Notes under the pieces: generated by a model | Databases searched by the model: none | Told to the model about the DNA's origin: nothing | Seen by the model: only the letters and a program-made list of their open reading frames with translations | Shown here: piece after piece, positions 21,626 through 32,313 of the stretch | Layout of the letters: every line of letters begins with the position of its first letter | How positions within the stretch are numbered: the stretch's first letter is position 1 | Position numbers and translations under genes: made by a program | NCBI GenBank assembly: GCA_021030915.1 | Contig: JAGEMR010000009.1 | Span: 310,001-374,000, forward strand | Source: Astrothelium macrocarpum | Taxonomy: Eukaryota; Ascomycota; Dothideomycetes; Trypetheliales; Trypetheliaceae | Reading direction: 5' to 3' | DNA: 64,000 nt

Positions 21626-24085
21626 TTAATCATAGACCTTCAGCATTTGATAGGCCGGGTGGTCAATAGCTTTCCACATTATATCAACAGGATTCATCTT
21701 CTTCTTCTGCACATCCACGAATCCCTCGTCCGTTTCCTGGTCAACTTCCAGCTCCTCGTCCTTCTCACCAAACACTCCTTCCTCCATGAACATCTTCAGC
21801 TGCGCTTGGCTGTATCCACTCACCAACGCAACCCCAATCTCTTCCGCATCGACTGGCTTCGGAGCTCGAGAATCTCCTGAGAAGTGCCCGGATCCACCAC
21901 GGCCCCCTGCCAGGTTCCAAAAAACCAATTCAGGCATCTCGTATCCAGCTTCCTTGTAAGCCTTCTGGATGCGCTCGTAACTGGACTTGTTCCAAGAACT
22001 CGAAGCGGTTTGTGCCTGATCGAAGTGCATATCTGAGAAGACAAAGATAGTCTTGACCATGTCTTCTGCTGCGACCTTTTTCTTCAAAGCCATGGGGAGT
22101 ATTAAATCCATAAAGACAGCCACGAAATTGGTATTAAAGCCCCAGCTACTGGAAGCCATGCTCTGAAGTTTCTCAGAGAAAGTACGCTTGTCTTGGGGAC
22201 CGCCAACTGACTGCAAAACAGGCTTTTCCGAGAAGGTGATGAATCCGCCCCCAAATGGAGGTTCGGTGGCTTCGGCAAGTAATAGTGAAAGCCCCAGCGA
22301 TGAATGCATTGGACACGTGCCATCAGCAAACTGAGGAGACATCATGGAGCCGCTAACATCGCAGACTGCAATGGCAGAGCGAAGTTTGCCGGAATCTTTT
22401 ATGCGCTTAACCAATGAGTTCCATTGTCCATCCAGAACCTGGGTCTGCATTGCGCGCATTCTCTCATCTAGCTCCCTCTGATTAGCGCGCTTTTTTTTCC
22501 GTCCTCCGCCTTTCCGATCTTTCAGGAAACCGGGCGTTTTGTGGTCGTCAAGGGCTTGCTTGACAAGTGTAGAGGGCATGAGAACGGCTCCTGAAATTTG
22601 TTTCTTCCCCTTGGCCACGTCTTCTAGGTAAGCAGCAAAGTGCTCCGTGTCCTTGCTCGCGAACAATCCTCCATATCGATTCATGGCAAGTGAGGGCACT
22701 CGGGAATAATTGATTTCACTGAAGGTTTCTTTGCATATGTTACGCTCGACAATGGCCAAGTGTGCGCGTAGCGGAGATAGAACTTTTGCTCGAAAAGTCT
22801 CGCGAGCGTGTTTCAGGTACGTACTCCGCGACGTCTCTTCTGTGGCGTTCGGAAAGAGTTCCGATTTGGGATAGAGGATTTCGGCAATGGAAGTGGTGAT
22901 GTTAGTGTGCTTATCATGAAACCTTTCTAGGCTTGGAGCCCATTTGGCTGCCATCGATATTTGACTCTTTGATTTCTTCCCGCCGGCAAGCAGTTTCAAA
23001 TCGGCTTGGAGTTGTTTGGCAAAAAGTCGAGCGATGGTTAGATGGAGTGCCTTGTAGATTGGATCTTCCTTCAGCTTTTCGAGGACTTTTTGATGACGAT
23101 CACGCTCCAATGTGTGCCTCTTCTGGCGAGCCTTCTCCTCATCCCACAAGTCTTGGGTATTTTGTAGAGATGAGTAATTCCGCTTGAGATTGGGCTTATT
23201 GTCAACGTTCAAAACGGCTCGAGGGTTACCCAATACATCGAGCGCTCCATGAAGTTGCAAGACAAGAATATTGAGGAGATCCTTAACATAGCCGTGAGCA
23301 CCACCGTTGTGCACTAACCATTGTTCATCCGAGTTCTCTGCTGCTGCATCTGTCTTGACATCCATGGACTTGGTATCGTCGACCATCACGGCATCGTTTT
23401 CGGCATCCTTCTTTGGTGCCTTCGTTTCGATGGTCCAAAGGTAGATCCAATTGAGATTGAGAATAACGGAGAGAGGATGGTTTTGGGCAAGCCAACCCAA
23501 GCAACGATAGAAGGTGAGGCGCTCGCCTTTGCCGAGATGAATACTGCGGGCGTTCCAAATTATTTTGAGAGTTGCTGTCTTGTCTTCTGCCCAGGCAGCT
23601 TCAAGGAGGTCTCTTGCTCGTGGTCCCGAGATAACAGACTCAAGTTCCTGGAAGAGATCAAGTAGGGAGGATTTAGTTGTGCTGAATGCGATATCGCGAT
23701 TTTCGGTCATCATCTTGTCTTTCATATCACTACTGGATTCGGACAACGAAGTACCAGGGGCCGTGCTCATTGCTTCCATGAAGGTCGTCTTTTGGCCATC
23801 TGTCTTTGGAATTGGTTTTTCATGTTGAGCGTCAGACGTGGTTAGGTTGTCATTCTGCTCGATTTCTATGAGAGAGCCTGAGCTCTCGGCAGTGATGGTA
23901 TCGATGGCTAAATCATGAGTCGCTTTCTGAAGTGAGTCTGTCTCGGATCCATCCAGAGGCTTATGGACCAGCTGGCAGATATACAGTTTAAATGCATCGT
24001 TGGGAAGAGTAAGTGCTGGATCTTCAGGCAATAAACAAGGGAAGCTGGAGTCGATGGAAGAGGTTTTGGGCTTATCGCTCGCCAT
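21626..24085 (-). CDS. DUF2828 protein with C-terminal vWA-like domain
   Basis: This 819-residue intronless protein belongs to the DUF2828 family found in fungi, plants and viruses. It is built like TROVE/Ro60-type proteins: a helical N-terminal half followed by a von Willebrand factor A fold. Seen here are LLDLFQELESVISGPRARDLLEAAW and WLAQNHPLSVILNLNWIYLW in the helical part, then the MIDAS-type metal site IAVCDVSGSMMSPQF with TIFVFSDMHFDQA and LVFWNLAGGRGGSGHF downstream. A Lys/Arg patch (KGGGRKKKRANQRE) precedes the vWA domain and could bind RNA or act as a nuclear signal. The start is set at MASDKPKTSS (24085); an in-frame ATG at 24331 gives a hydrophobic, non-conserved extension more likely to be 5' UTR. 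The cellular role is unknown; RNA binding is inference. Confidence 0.88.
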   Translation of the reverse strand: MASDKPKTSSIDSSFPCLLPEDPALTLPNDAFKLYICQLVHKPLDGSETDSLQKATHDLAIDTITAESSGSLIEIEQNDNLTTSDAQHEKPIPKTDGQKTTFMEAMSTAPGTSLSESSSDMKDKMMTENRDIAFSTTKSSLLDLFQELESVISGPRARDLLEAAWAEDKTATLKIIWNARSIHLGKGERLTFYRCLGWLAQNHPLSVILNLNWIYLWTIETKAPKKDAENDAVMVDDTKSMDVKTDAAAENSDEQWLVHNGGAHGYVKDLLNILVLQLHGALDVLGNPRAVLNVDNKPNLKRNYSSLQNTQDLWDEEKARQKRHTLERDRHQKVLEKLKEDPIYKALHLTIARLFAKQLQADLKLLAGGKKSKSQISMAAKWAPSLERFHDKHTNITTSIAEILYPKSELFPNATEETSRSTYLKHARETFRAKVLSPLRAHLAIVERNICKETFSEINYSRVPSLAMNRYGGLFASKDTEHFAAYLEDVAKGKKQISGAVLMPSTLVKQALDDHKTPGFLKDRKGGGRKKKRANQRELDERMRAMQTQVLDGQWNSLVKRIKDSGKLRSAIAVCDVSGSMMSPQFADGTCPMHSSLGLSLLLAEATEPPFGGGFITFSEKPVLQSVGGPQDKRTFSEKLQSMASSSWGFNTNFVAVFMDLILPMALKKKVAAEDMVKTIFVFSDMHFDQAQTASSSWNKSSYERIQKAYKEAGYEMPELVFWNLAGGRGGSGHFSGDSRAPKPVDAEEIGVALVSGYSQAQLKMFMEEGVFGEKDEELEVDQETDEGFVDVQKKKMNPVDIMWKAIDHPAYQMLKVYD

Positions 24086-24795
24086 GCCGACTACTGGGAA
24101 CGACTTGGAAAAAGACAGAAATGTCGTAGTGTAAAGTGAAAAGATAGAGAGAGAAAGTAGAGAATTGGAAAATGAAGGTATGGTGGGGTTTAAGAGGGTT
24201 AAAGTAATGAGTCTAAGGTACGTTAAGGTAGTCACAGCTGGCCTATGACTGTTGGCTATACAGGAGTGGTTGCCTAATTCTCCTGGCCAAACAAAGGACG
24301 ATCTCGCGCAATCACATTTTGCTGCTGACATTCAATTCACCACTGAAAATGCATCTATTGATTTTGCGGGCGCGATATTTGCTGTCACTAATGCGGGTTA
24401 TCTTTGTCAACTTCGAAGGCGTCTCCATCTCTCACAGCGACCACGAGTGGGATTCCCCAGGAATCAAGCATTATTCTCAAAGATATACTTTTTAAAATTG
24501 AGAGAGGGAGGGCCAATAGCAGTATGCTGCGAGGAGGAATGGTTTTATGCTGCGTTCATGCTGTCGAGAATAAGAGCAAAGGGAGGCCGGAAAATCCAAA
24601 ATCCAATGAGTGGGAAAATGGACTGTTGAAATGGGTAAGGTATTAGAGGAGGACCGGCTTAGAATTTAGTTGAGTGGCTGGGCGCGAGTACACTTTTGCG
24701 CGCCCTCCTCTACCTAAACCTCTCCGCCTCCATCCTCCTTTTCTTCTACCCCTACCACTATTCATCCTCGGCCATCGAAAATCAACTTATTCACC
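24086..24795. promoter_or_regulatory. divergent promoter region DUF2828 gene / HMG-box gene
   Basis: 710 bp between divergent start codons. It includes the open but unlikely upstream extension of the DUF2828 frame and CT-rich tracts just before the HMG gene (24700-24770), common in fungal core promoters. Confidence 0.45.
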
Positions 24796-26178
24796 ATGCC
24801 ACCACCTAACGACAGTCAAGGCGACAATTCTCGCACCAATGGCACTCACGATTCTCGCCTTGATGAGAAGCACATACAACTCTACAACGAAGTAAGTTTC
24901 ATCAATGCGCGTCGCCATGAACGCCAAATTAACTTATTATCCTTCCATAGATCAACTCGGCTTTTCTTGGCATGAAATCATGTTTCGATCACTTTACACG
25001 CGCCTATGTCGAATACTCGCGTTTCCTCAACGAAAATTTTCAACAACTGGGCCTGCCCTCTCTTGCCTCCGCTCCCTCTATACACGCCATCTTGAATCCC
25101 GCCTTCCTCAATACGCCCATGCCTCTGGCACAGCCCCAGAAAAGGAAAACCAGAGCTTACAAGAAGAGGGATCCAGCTGCTCCCAGACGCCCACTTACTG
25201 CCTACTTTCTCTACTTGAAGGCGGCGCGTTCACTTATCAAGGAGGATTTGGCACCTCGATATGCTCCAGGACCCATCAATCCAAAAGCAATAACAGAGGA
25301 AGCAACGAGAAGATTCAAGGAGCTAAGTGACGAAGAGCGAGCTGTATGCTGACCAGTCTTCGTTCATCTATCGCTTGTTTGACCACTGACGCGTCTGCTA
25401 GGAATGGACCAAGGTTTACCAAAGGAACTTGAAAACGTATAACAAGGAAGTAAAAGAATACAATGAAAAGCATGGCATCGCAAACAATGATGACGATGAC
25501 TCAGACGAACCCAGCTTGGGTAACGAGGATGAAGAACCTGTTGTGCAATCCAACGGCCACACTCAGGACGCCGATGTTGCGACCGCTGGAGCGGACGTGC
25601 CTGACGACGAAAGCAGCAGCTCAGACGAGGATGCCGAAGAAAAACCAGACGAGGCACCACAGAGACCCAGACATCCGCCGCTGCCGAATCAGCCTTCTCC
25701 TGTAAGAACAAAAACCGATCCACCCAAACCCACTCCATTGGAAGGTGCCTCGAGTCCCAAACGAGTAGCTCCAAAACCTGCGACACCAGCCAAGACATCA
25801 ACTCCTCTGCCGAACCCCAACAAGCCGACTGCAGATGGTGCCAGGGCTCCCGAGGTTGAAACAACAGCCGATGAGACTAACGCGTATGACTTTCCGCTCG
25901 ATCCAAAAATCGTTGCAGAGGAGAAAAGCAAGCAACGCAAGAGGAAGGCTGATGGGAAAGAGCAAAGCCCCGAGCTACCCAAAAAGAAAAAGAAGAAAAG
26001 CAAGGATGCTACACAAGTTTCGTCTTCGCTTCCGGATACAAGCTCTCACACAGTCGTCGCTTCGTCACCTGTTCAAGAGGGAAGGTCGGAGACCAGAGCA
26101 GAAGGTAAAGAGGGAAAGAAGAAAAAGAAAAAGTCTCATGGAGCTCATTCTCACCCTGCTCAGTCCTCTGAGGCATGA
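24796..26178 (+). CDS. HMG-box protein with lysine-rich tail
   Basis: Three exons (24796-24891, 24951-25343, 25402-26178) give 421 residues. After a helical N-terminal region (INSAFLGMKSCFDHFTRAYV) lies one HMG box: DPAAPRRPLTAYFLYLKAAR at its start, IKEDLAPRYAPGPINPKAIT inside, and WTKVYQRNLKTYNKEVKEYN at its end, read across the second intron. HMG boxes bend DNA without much sequence preference in chromatin proteins of this kind. The second half is disordered: acidic/Ser segments, a Pro-rich part, then basic clusters (KSKQRKRKADGK, PKKKKKKSKDA, KKKKKKSHG) that are clear nuclear localisation signals. The intron at 25344-25401 lies inside the box and is required to complete it. The insert APGPINPK makes the box slightly unusual. 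Confidence 0.85.
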
Positions 26179-26670
26179 GATTGCTACTTTTGGTCTCTTC
26201 TTACGTGGAGTTTCGGAACACAGAATATCTTTGATGATGTCCACTATTGGGCCAGTATTAGCTGGTGATCGAATCAGGTTACAGTATTTTATTTTCACAT
26301 TCTCTCCAAGGTCTTTGGTTGCCCTTTTAGCTATGTGATGGGATACCCTCGATATGCTGGCGCTCTTGCTTCACATTTGCTGTCTTTGCTTCTTCAATTC
26401 AAGGCATTGACATCAAGTAAAAATAAGAATATACATATACCTCAAGTCTGCAATCAAATGCTACTTCGTGTTTACTCACTATTATTGGTTGAAAGCTTAT
26501 CTCGAATCTTGGAAATTCTGCCCCGCATCTGCAGGAACGCCACCAAACAGCCTACACTCACTTCTTCCTCTGCCCCGCGCACTGCAAATCTGTACCTGGA
26601 CATCTGGAGTCGTGAAACCTGGAACAGCCATTCTTTACGCCTTCCAAATTTTCATTGAGAAACGCTTACA
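26179..26670. other. intergenic between HMG-box gene and urease
   Basis: 492 bp containing the HMG gene 3' UTR and the urease promoter and 5' UTR. No GATA-site claim is made, although nitrogen control of urease would be expected. No gene was seen. Confidence 0.45.
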
Positions 26671-29504
26671 ATGCAGCTCGCGCCAAAGGAGGTCAGTCAA
26701 ATTTCTCAGCTCTTGGAGGCAGCCTTGCTAAACAGAAAGCCAGCTGGACAAGCTCGTTATTTCGCAGCTGGGACTTCTCGCGCAGAGAAGGCTGGCACGA
26801 GGCGTAAAATTAAATCATGCGGAAGCCACTGTAAGACGTTATTCGAGACAAAGGAACTAGTGCTCATTCTGCTAGGCTCTGATTGCCAATGTTCTCCAAG
26901 AAGTGCGTCAATCGACAAATATTTTCGTGCCACCATCAAGACTGAGCAGTATGTAGCTTGTACGTGACGGGCAGCATTCAGTCGCAAATCTCATGGCCAT
27001 CGGCAAAACCTTACTGGGCCGAAGACATGTACTACCCTCGGTTGTAGCATCTCTTTCTGAGCTTCAGATCGAAGGAACATTCCCTATGGGCTCGTATCTG
27101 GTAACCGTTCACGACCCAATTAGCTCGGATGATGGTGACCTGGAAAAAGCCCTTTATGGCAGCTTTTTGCCAATTCCTCCAAAGGATTTGTTCCCGTTGC
27201 CGGATCCGGAAGTCTATGATGCAAAGAAGCAACCTGGTGCTGTAATTTCAGTTCGGGATGGTCGGATAAAGCTAAATGAGGGAAGAAAGAGAATCAGACT
27301 GAAAGTTGTGAGCAAAGGAGACCGACCGATACAGGTGAAGCATCGGAAGAAGACTGTTTTGAATCCAATGTTGACTAGTATGGATTTTGCAGGTCGGATC
27401 ACATTACCATTTCGTCGAGACCAATCCGCAACTGGAATTCGACAGGATCCGAGCTCACGGTTTCCGTCTTGATATTCCAGCTGGAACTTCTGTTCGTTTC
27501 GAACCCGGCGACACCAAGACTGTTACGCTGGTTCAGATTGGAGGCCACCAAGTAATCAGAGGCGGCAATGGTATTGTTAACGGTTCAATCCATGATATCT
27601 CGATCGCTGAACGAATCGTCGAGCGTCTTCGGGAAGGTGGCTTCCTACATGCACCGGAACCCACTGGAGACTCCGCTCATATCGATGTGGCTAGCATGGA
27701 AAGGCATGCTTACAATAGCATGTTTGGTCCGACGACGGGAGACTTGGTCAGACTTGGAGCAACTGATTTGTGGATAAAAGTTGAAAAGGACCTCACCCAT
27801 TATGGTGACGAGTGTAGTTTTGGTGGAGGGAAGACTCTGCGAGAAGGCATGGGTCAGGCCAGTGGTCGATCAGATACTGAATGCTTAGACACCGTCATCA
27901 CCAATGCCCTCATCGTAGATTGGTCGGGAATCTTCAAAGCTGATATTGGTATCAAAGATGGTGTCATTGTTGGTATTGGAAAGGCGGGAAATCCAGATGT
28001 CATGGAAGGCGTCCATCCTGACCTTGTCGTCGGATCATGTACAGATGTTATCGCTGGGGAAAAGAGTATTGTCACTGCTGGTGGTTTTGACTCTCATATT
28101 CATTTCATCTGCCCCCAGCAAGCCTATGAAGCTATTGCCTCTGGCATCACGACCATGCTCGGAGGAGGGACTGGACCCAGGTACATCCATCTTTGTATTT
28201 GAGAGTCCTCCGTCTAACAAATTTGGCAGCACCGGAACCAACGCCACAACCTGCACACCCGGCAAAAATCTCATCCGTCAAATGCTTCAAGCCTGCGACG
28301 AGCTCCCCCTAAACTTCGGCATCACTGGCAAAGGCAATGACAGCGACCCAAAAGGCCTCCAAGAACAATGCGCCGCAGGGGCCTGTGGCCTCAAACTTCA
28401 CGAGGACTGGGGCACCACCCCCGCCGCCATCGACACCTGCCTCTCCGTATGCGACGACTACGACGTGCAATGCCTCATCCACACAGACACGCTCAACGAA
28501 TCCGGCTTCGTCGAGCAGACCATCCGCGCCTTCCGCCACCGCACCATCCACACCTACCACACAGAGGGCGCCGGTGGCGGGCACGCACCAGACATCATCT
28601 CAGTCGTCGAGCACGCGAACGTGCTGCCGTCCTCCACGAACCCGACGCGGCCCTTCACGCGCAACACGCTCGACGAGCACCTCGACATGCTCATGGTGTG
28701 CCACCACCTGTCGCGCCAGATCCCGGAGGACGTGGCGTTCGCCGAGTCGCGCATCCGCGCCGAGACCATCGCGGCCGAGGACGTGCTGCACGACCTCGGC
28801 GCCATCAGCATGATGTCGTCCGACTCGCAGGCCATGGGCCGGTGTGGCGAGGTGGTGCTGCGCACGTGGAACACTGCGCATAAGAATAAGGTGCAGCGGG
28901 GCACGCTGGCGGAGGATGAGGGCACGGATGCGGATAATTTCCGAGTGAAGCGCTATGTGAGTAAGTATACGATTAATCCGGCGGTGGCGCAGGGCATGGC
29001 GCATCTGATTGGGAGTGTGGAGGTGGGGAAGCTGGCGGATTTGGTGGTGTGGGATCCGGCGAGCTTTGGGGTGAAGCCGAAGATGGTGGTCAAGAGTGGG
29101 ATGATTTCGTATGCGCAGATGGTAAGAATTCTTAAATACTCGTCGCCTGTTGTTGGGCTGCTGGCCGCTGACGATGAATTCAGGGCGATCCGAACGCATC
29201 GATACCGACGGTGGAGCCTGTTCTCATGCGACCCATGTTCGCGCCTCTGGTTCCCTCGACGAGTGTCATTTGGGTCTCGCAAGATTCGATCAATTCTGGT
29301 GTCGTCAAATCGTACGGTCTTCGGAAGCGCGTAGAGCCAGTCAAGAACTGCCGCAACATTGGTAAAAAGGATATGAAGTATAACGATACGATGCCGAAAA
29401 TGAAGGTAGATCCTGAGAGCTATCGGGTAGAAGCTGATGGTATGTTGTGTGAAGCAGCCCCGGCTGATGAGTTACCTTTGACGCAGACTTATTTCGTATA
29501 TTGA
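26671..29504 (+). CDS. urease (single-chain, fungal/plant type)
   Basis: Hydrolyses urea to ammonia and carbamate in the cytosol with two nickel ions. The gamma, beta and alpha regions are fused, as in all fungal ureases, about 840 residues. The start MQLAPKE joins through an intron to LDKLVISQLGLLAQRRLARG, the gamma-domain helix. Further introns separate LNHAEAT, ALIANVLQE and LVRDGQHSVANLMAIGK. The beta region has GSHYHFVETNPQLEFDR after an intron ending at 27393. In the alpha region the nickel ligands are visible: HIHFICPQQ, the lysine that is carbamylated in GLKLHEDWG, and HTYHTEGAGGGHAPD; the active-site flap with MVCHHL is intact. An intron at about 28182-28230 restores GGGTGPSTGTNATTCTPG and one near 29121 restores YAQMGDPNASIPT. 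Accessory Ure proteins are not in this window. It should be functional. Confidence 0.95.
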
Positions 29505-29753
29505 AATTAAATGTCATGATAACGTTGTAGTGAATCGAATCCTTCCAAGGAAGGATCTTCCGTACTGACTAAAGTGAGAAGGCTGACCCACTCTTAAGTT
29601 TCCATCCATGTGATGTTGCTGGTGTGTGGAATTCTTACTTGGTCGTCTCTTCTCTCTTAGCGAATCTATTTGATTCCGCCTTCTCTCCTCTTTCAACTCG
29701 CACCTCTACTATACTCTCTCGGGGCTTCATTACGCCTTCTATAGTTCTTCGAA

Positions 29754-30500
29754 ATGAAAATGTTGTCCATGATTTGGGGATGCCCACCTTCTCATCCGTT
29801 TCTTGATGCCTGGAGGACCGGAGATGGAGACGGTCAACGTGTTGAACCTCCTAAGACTGGGAAACATTCACTGGAAATATTCGACTGCCAAAAGGTCTTT
29901 AATGGAGACCCATTGGATGCGCCAAAGCATGTACAACTCGACGATAAGACCCTGCGCCGCCAAATGGGTCTCATTCAAGACAGGCATATTACAAAGCGTG
30001 ATGCACGACAATGGTATTCCTCAACATATGGGAGAGATGGTGCCGTTCTCAATGCACGTCGGCCACAAGGAATGCCAGTACAAAAAGACGGCATGATTCT
30101 GTGTGTGAATGGATACTATCTTCTTGGGGGCGACTGGCTTGCCTGCCAGTGGAACGAATTGAGTTCCCATTTTCCCTGGATTGTCCGTAGGCAAGGGAAG
30201 GCCGTCGGATTTCGAGAGTCAGCAAGATGGATTACGAAGTCACAGATGCCGGCACCAAGTGCAGAAGAGCTTGCCAAATTTACCACTCGTTTCAATCGAG
30301 CCCGGACAGAATATTTTCTGCAAGATGATCGATCAGCCGCTGTGGCGAATGAAATCCTCAATTATTTCATTAGTGATCCCACATTTCCTCGAAGCAGTCG
30401 ACCAGTTGAAGACGATACCAGCCGCTTACAGTTATCAGAGCATGATGACCAGGAAGAACCCCAGCACATTCGAGAGCAGGGTCTTGAAGAAAACCCCTAG
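29754..30500 (+). CDS. hypothetical protein, frame ends at a single in-frame TAG
   Basis: 248 residues from ATG 29754, family not recognised. The sequence is protein-like throughout: FLDAWRTGDGDGQRVEPPK, LDDKTLRRQMGLIQDRHITKRDARQWY, GMILCVNGYYLLGGDWLACQWN (a hydrophobic strand region), then a helical part (AEELAKFTTRFNRARTEYF) and an acidic/Gln-rich end (EHDDQEEPQHIREQGLEENP). The TAG at 30498-30500 interrupts a frame that otherwise continues to 30899, and the words around the stop look like continuing imperfect repeats (QHIREQ / QIPEQ / LQHIFRD). It may be a recent nonsense allele, a stop read through, or an unrecognised intron. Confidence 0.5.
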   Translation: MKMLSMIWGCPPSHPFLDAWRTGDGDGQRVEPPKTGKHSLEIFDCQKVFNGDPLDAPKHVQLDDKTLRRQMGLIQDRHITKRDARQWYSSTYGRDGAVLNARRPQGMPVQKDGMILCVNGYYLLGGDWLACQWNELSSHFPWIVRRQGKAVGFRESARWITKSQMPAPSAEELAKFTTRFNRARTEYFLQDDRSAAVANEILNYFISDPTFPRSSRPVEDDTSRLQLSEHDDQEEPQHIREQGLEENP

Positions 30501-30899
30501 CAAATTCCTGAGCAGACCCCTGAGAGAAACCTCCAACATATTTTCCGGGATGGTTTCCGTGATACCGCTGACTTGCTTGCCAAAACACTTGTCGGTTTGT
30601 CTATCTACGAGTCGAGAGCCCATGAGGTTATGGAGAGACAGCTGCAAGACAGCTCGCACCTCATAGACACTGGCAACCTCATTGGACAACAAAGAGCATA
30701 TCACAATAATCACGAAGCGTTCCTTGCGATGATCAAGCATGAATTTAACCAGATCCTCCAAGAACATTCAGAAATCCAGGATCGAGTTAAAACCATCGAG
30801 CGACATGGTTCAGATTTGGCTATTGAGGCGCAGTATTCGAATAGACCGACTGAAGCGTTTGACAACCTTTTAAAAAAACTACATCATACCCAGATGTAA
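30501..30899 (+). pseudogene. downstream continuation of the 29754 frame after TAG
   Basis: This is the same reading frame as the preceding feature, open for 132 codons after the TAG. The composition stays coding-like: LLAKTLVGLSIYESRAHEVM, then a helical/coiled-coil-prone region (HNNHEAFLAMIKHEFNQIL, SEIQDRVKTIERHGSDLAI) to the stop at 30899. An internal ATG (about 30630) could start a separate short protein, but shared frame and style argue for one gene of about 381 codons interrupted once. Confidence 0.4.
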
Positions 30900-31221
30900 A
30901 TAATCCATAAGGATTACTTCAAAAGCTCGACAATGTCTTTCTCCTCGAGCTCTCAGTAAGATGTTTCGCCGTCATGTCCGACGGGAGTCGAATATCTTGT
31001 CAAATCTCAGCCATCTACCACATTCTAAGGTTGAAATGAAATTAGATTGCTCTCTGCTAGTAGCAATGACAATAAATACCCTCATTCTCAGCACAAAACT
31101 TAACTTTGAGGATGTAGTTGCTCAAAATGCTGTTAGATCTTATCATCAGTAATCCCATACTTTGAGACTATTTCTCCCATGACACTATGCGCTAGGGAAT
31201 CTAGTCCCCATTTCAGCTCGA
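30900..31221. other. convergent 3' intergenic region
   Basis: 322 bp between the unknown gene and the arrestin-like gene. A 63-codon frame (30961-31152) has no support. It holds 3' UTRs of convergent genes. Confidence 0.45.
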
Positions 31222-32313
31222 TTACACTAGTGATAGATGCTCATCGGCCTTTGTTATCTGACCTGTTACTTCAGTCGCCTTGCTCAGATTCATTTGCCGA
31301 GTAGGCAAAACCAATACAGGACAAGACCCCTCGAGCTTGAACAGATGTCCCTCCTTTTCATCACGAAGCTGGACTCGGACCATGATACTGTGAGTATGCT
31401 CGATGTACGGGTCCGAGTGACTGAAATCCGGCGTGACGTTAGGATTCAAGGGGAAGCTGTCAAGCCCGAAGTCGGAGGAGATATGAATCTCTCCCCCCAT
31501 GGAAGGGAGAGGTACATCTAAGTTGCTTGAGGAGAACGTTCCATCATCACGTGTTACCTTCGCGCCGTAGATGCTTTTTGTGCTCGACTGAAGGGTCATG
31601 TTTACATCTTGTAAGACAAGCTTTGGTTTCTCAGACTTGGTTGGATCTTCGATTGACAAAGTGAGCGGTTGTGTAGTTCCCAGTGCAAGTGTCTGTGGTA
31701 GGAAGGTTGTGGTGTGGAAGCTGGCGGACGATGCTTTGCTGCTGAACAGTTTCAGCTTTTCTTTCAGCGAGTGTATATTTGGCGGTTCAAGATTGCATCT
31801 CTGGATCTTGGTCTCTGGGTTTGGAACATTCGTGGACGGCTGAAAAGCTATCTGCACGCGCGATGAAGTTGGAGGTATTACTATTGAGCCGTGCTCAACC
31901 ACTGCCCGTAATTCATATTTGATTGAGACCTGGAAGCCCTGATAATGGCCCAGTCTTTCGGGAAAGAACTGACTGAATGAGGGAGGAAGTGCCTGGTCCA
32001 TGGCGTGCGTTTGACGGTGTGTTGGGAAGACGAACTCAAACGGCCAAATGAATGTTTGTTGGAGCACTGTGAAGGGGCCTTGGAAAAGTCGCTTTTCCTG
32101 ACGGAACAGAGAATTATCCAAGTTGTCTCCCCATCGGTCAAGAGCTTCGACTTTGATGCTTCCATGACCCTCGAAGTAGATCGAGACATTCTTAAGTTCT
32201 TCCTGTGCTTGCTTGGGAGTATAGATAACTCGGCCGGTGACAAGCTGTCCTGGCACATAGCGCTTTGGATGCCATGATTGCTGAGAGCCATCGATCTCTA
32301 TCTGGACACTCAT
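31222..32313 (-). CDS. arrestin-like N-terminal domain protein
   Basis: Fungal alpha-arrestins recruit Rsp5/Nedd4-type ubiquitin ligases to membrane transporters for endocytosis. The 363-residue single-exon protein has the arrestin-N strands: WHPKRYVPGQLVTGRVIYTP, LKNVSIYFEGHGSIKV, LFQGPFTVLQQTFIWPFEFV and ALPPSF...GFQVSIKYELRAVV. The C-terminal half (LALGTTQPLTLSIEDPTKSE, KLVLQDVNMTLQSSTKSIYG) fits the second beta-sandwich. I see no PPxY or LPxY motif, so direct ligase binding is doubtful; it is shorter than classical ART proteins and belongs to the simpler arrestin-like group common in Pezizomycotina. The start at ATG 32311-32313 precedes the first strand. Confidence 0.78.
   Translation of the reverse strand: MSVQIEIDGSQQSWHPKRYVPGQLVTGRVIYTPKQAQEELKNVSIYFEGHGSIKVEALDRWGDNLDNSLFRQEKRLFQGPFTVLQQTFIWPFEFVFPTHRQTHAMDQALPPSFSQFFPERLGHYQGFQVSIKYELRAVVEHGSIVIPPTSSRVQIAFQPSTNVPNPETKIQRCNLEPPNIHSLKEKLKLFSSKASSASFHTTTFLPQTLALGTTQPLTLSIEDPTKSEKPKLVLQDVNMTLQSSTKSIYGAKVTRDDGTFSSSNLDVPLPSMGGEIHISSDFGLDSFPLNPNVTPDFSHSDPYIEHTHSIMVRVQLRDEKEGHLFKLEGSCPVLVLPTRQMNLSKATEVTGQITKADEHLSLV

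Noticed and set aside
24086..24331. N-terminal extension of the DUF2828 protein from the ATG at 24331
   Set aside because: The added 82 residues are hydrophobic and non-domain-like, and the family start style begins at MASDKPKTSS; more likely 5' UTR.
28309..29199. Long antisense and alternative frames (Arg/His/Ser/Pro-rich) over urease
   Set aside because: By-products of the G+C-rich urease exon; the urease frame with catalytic motifs explains the region.
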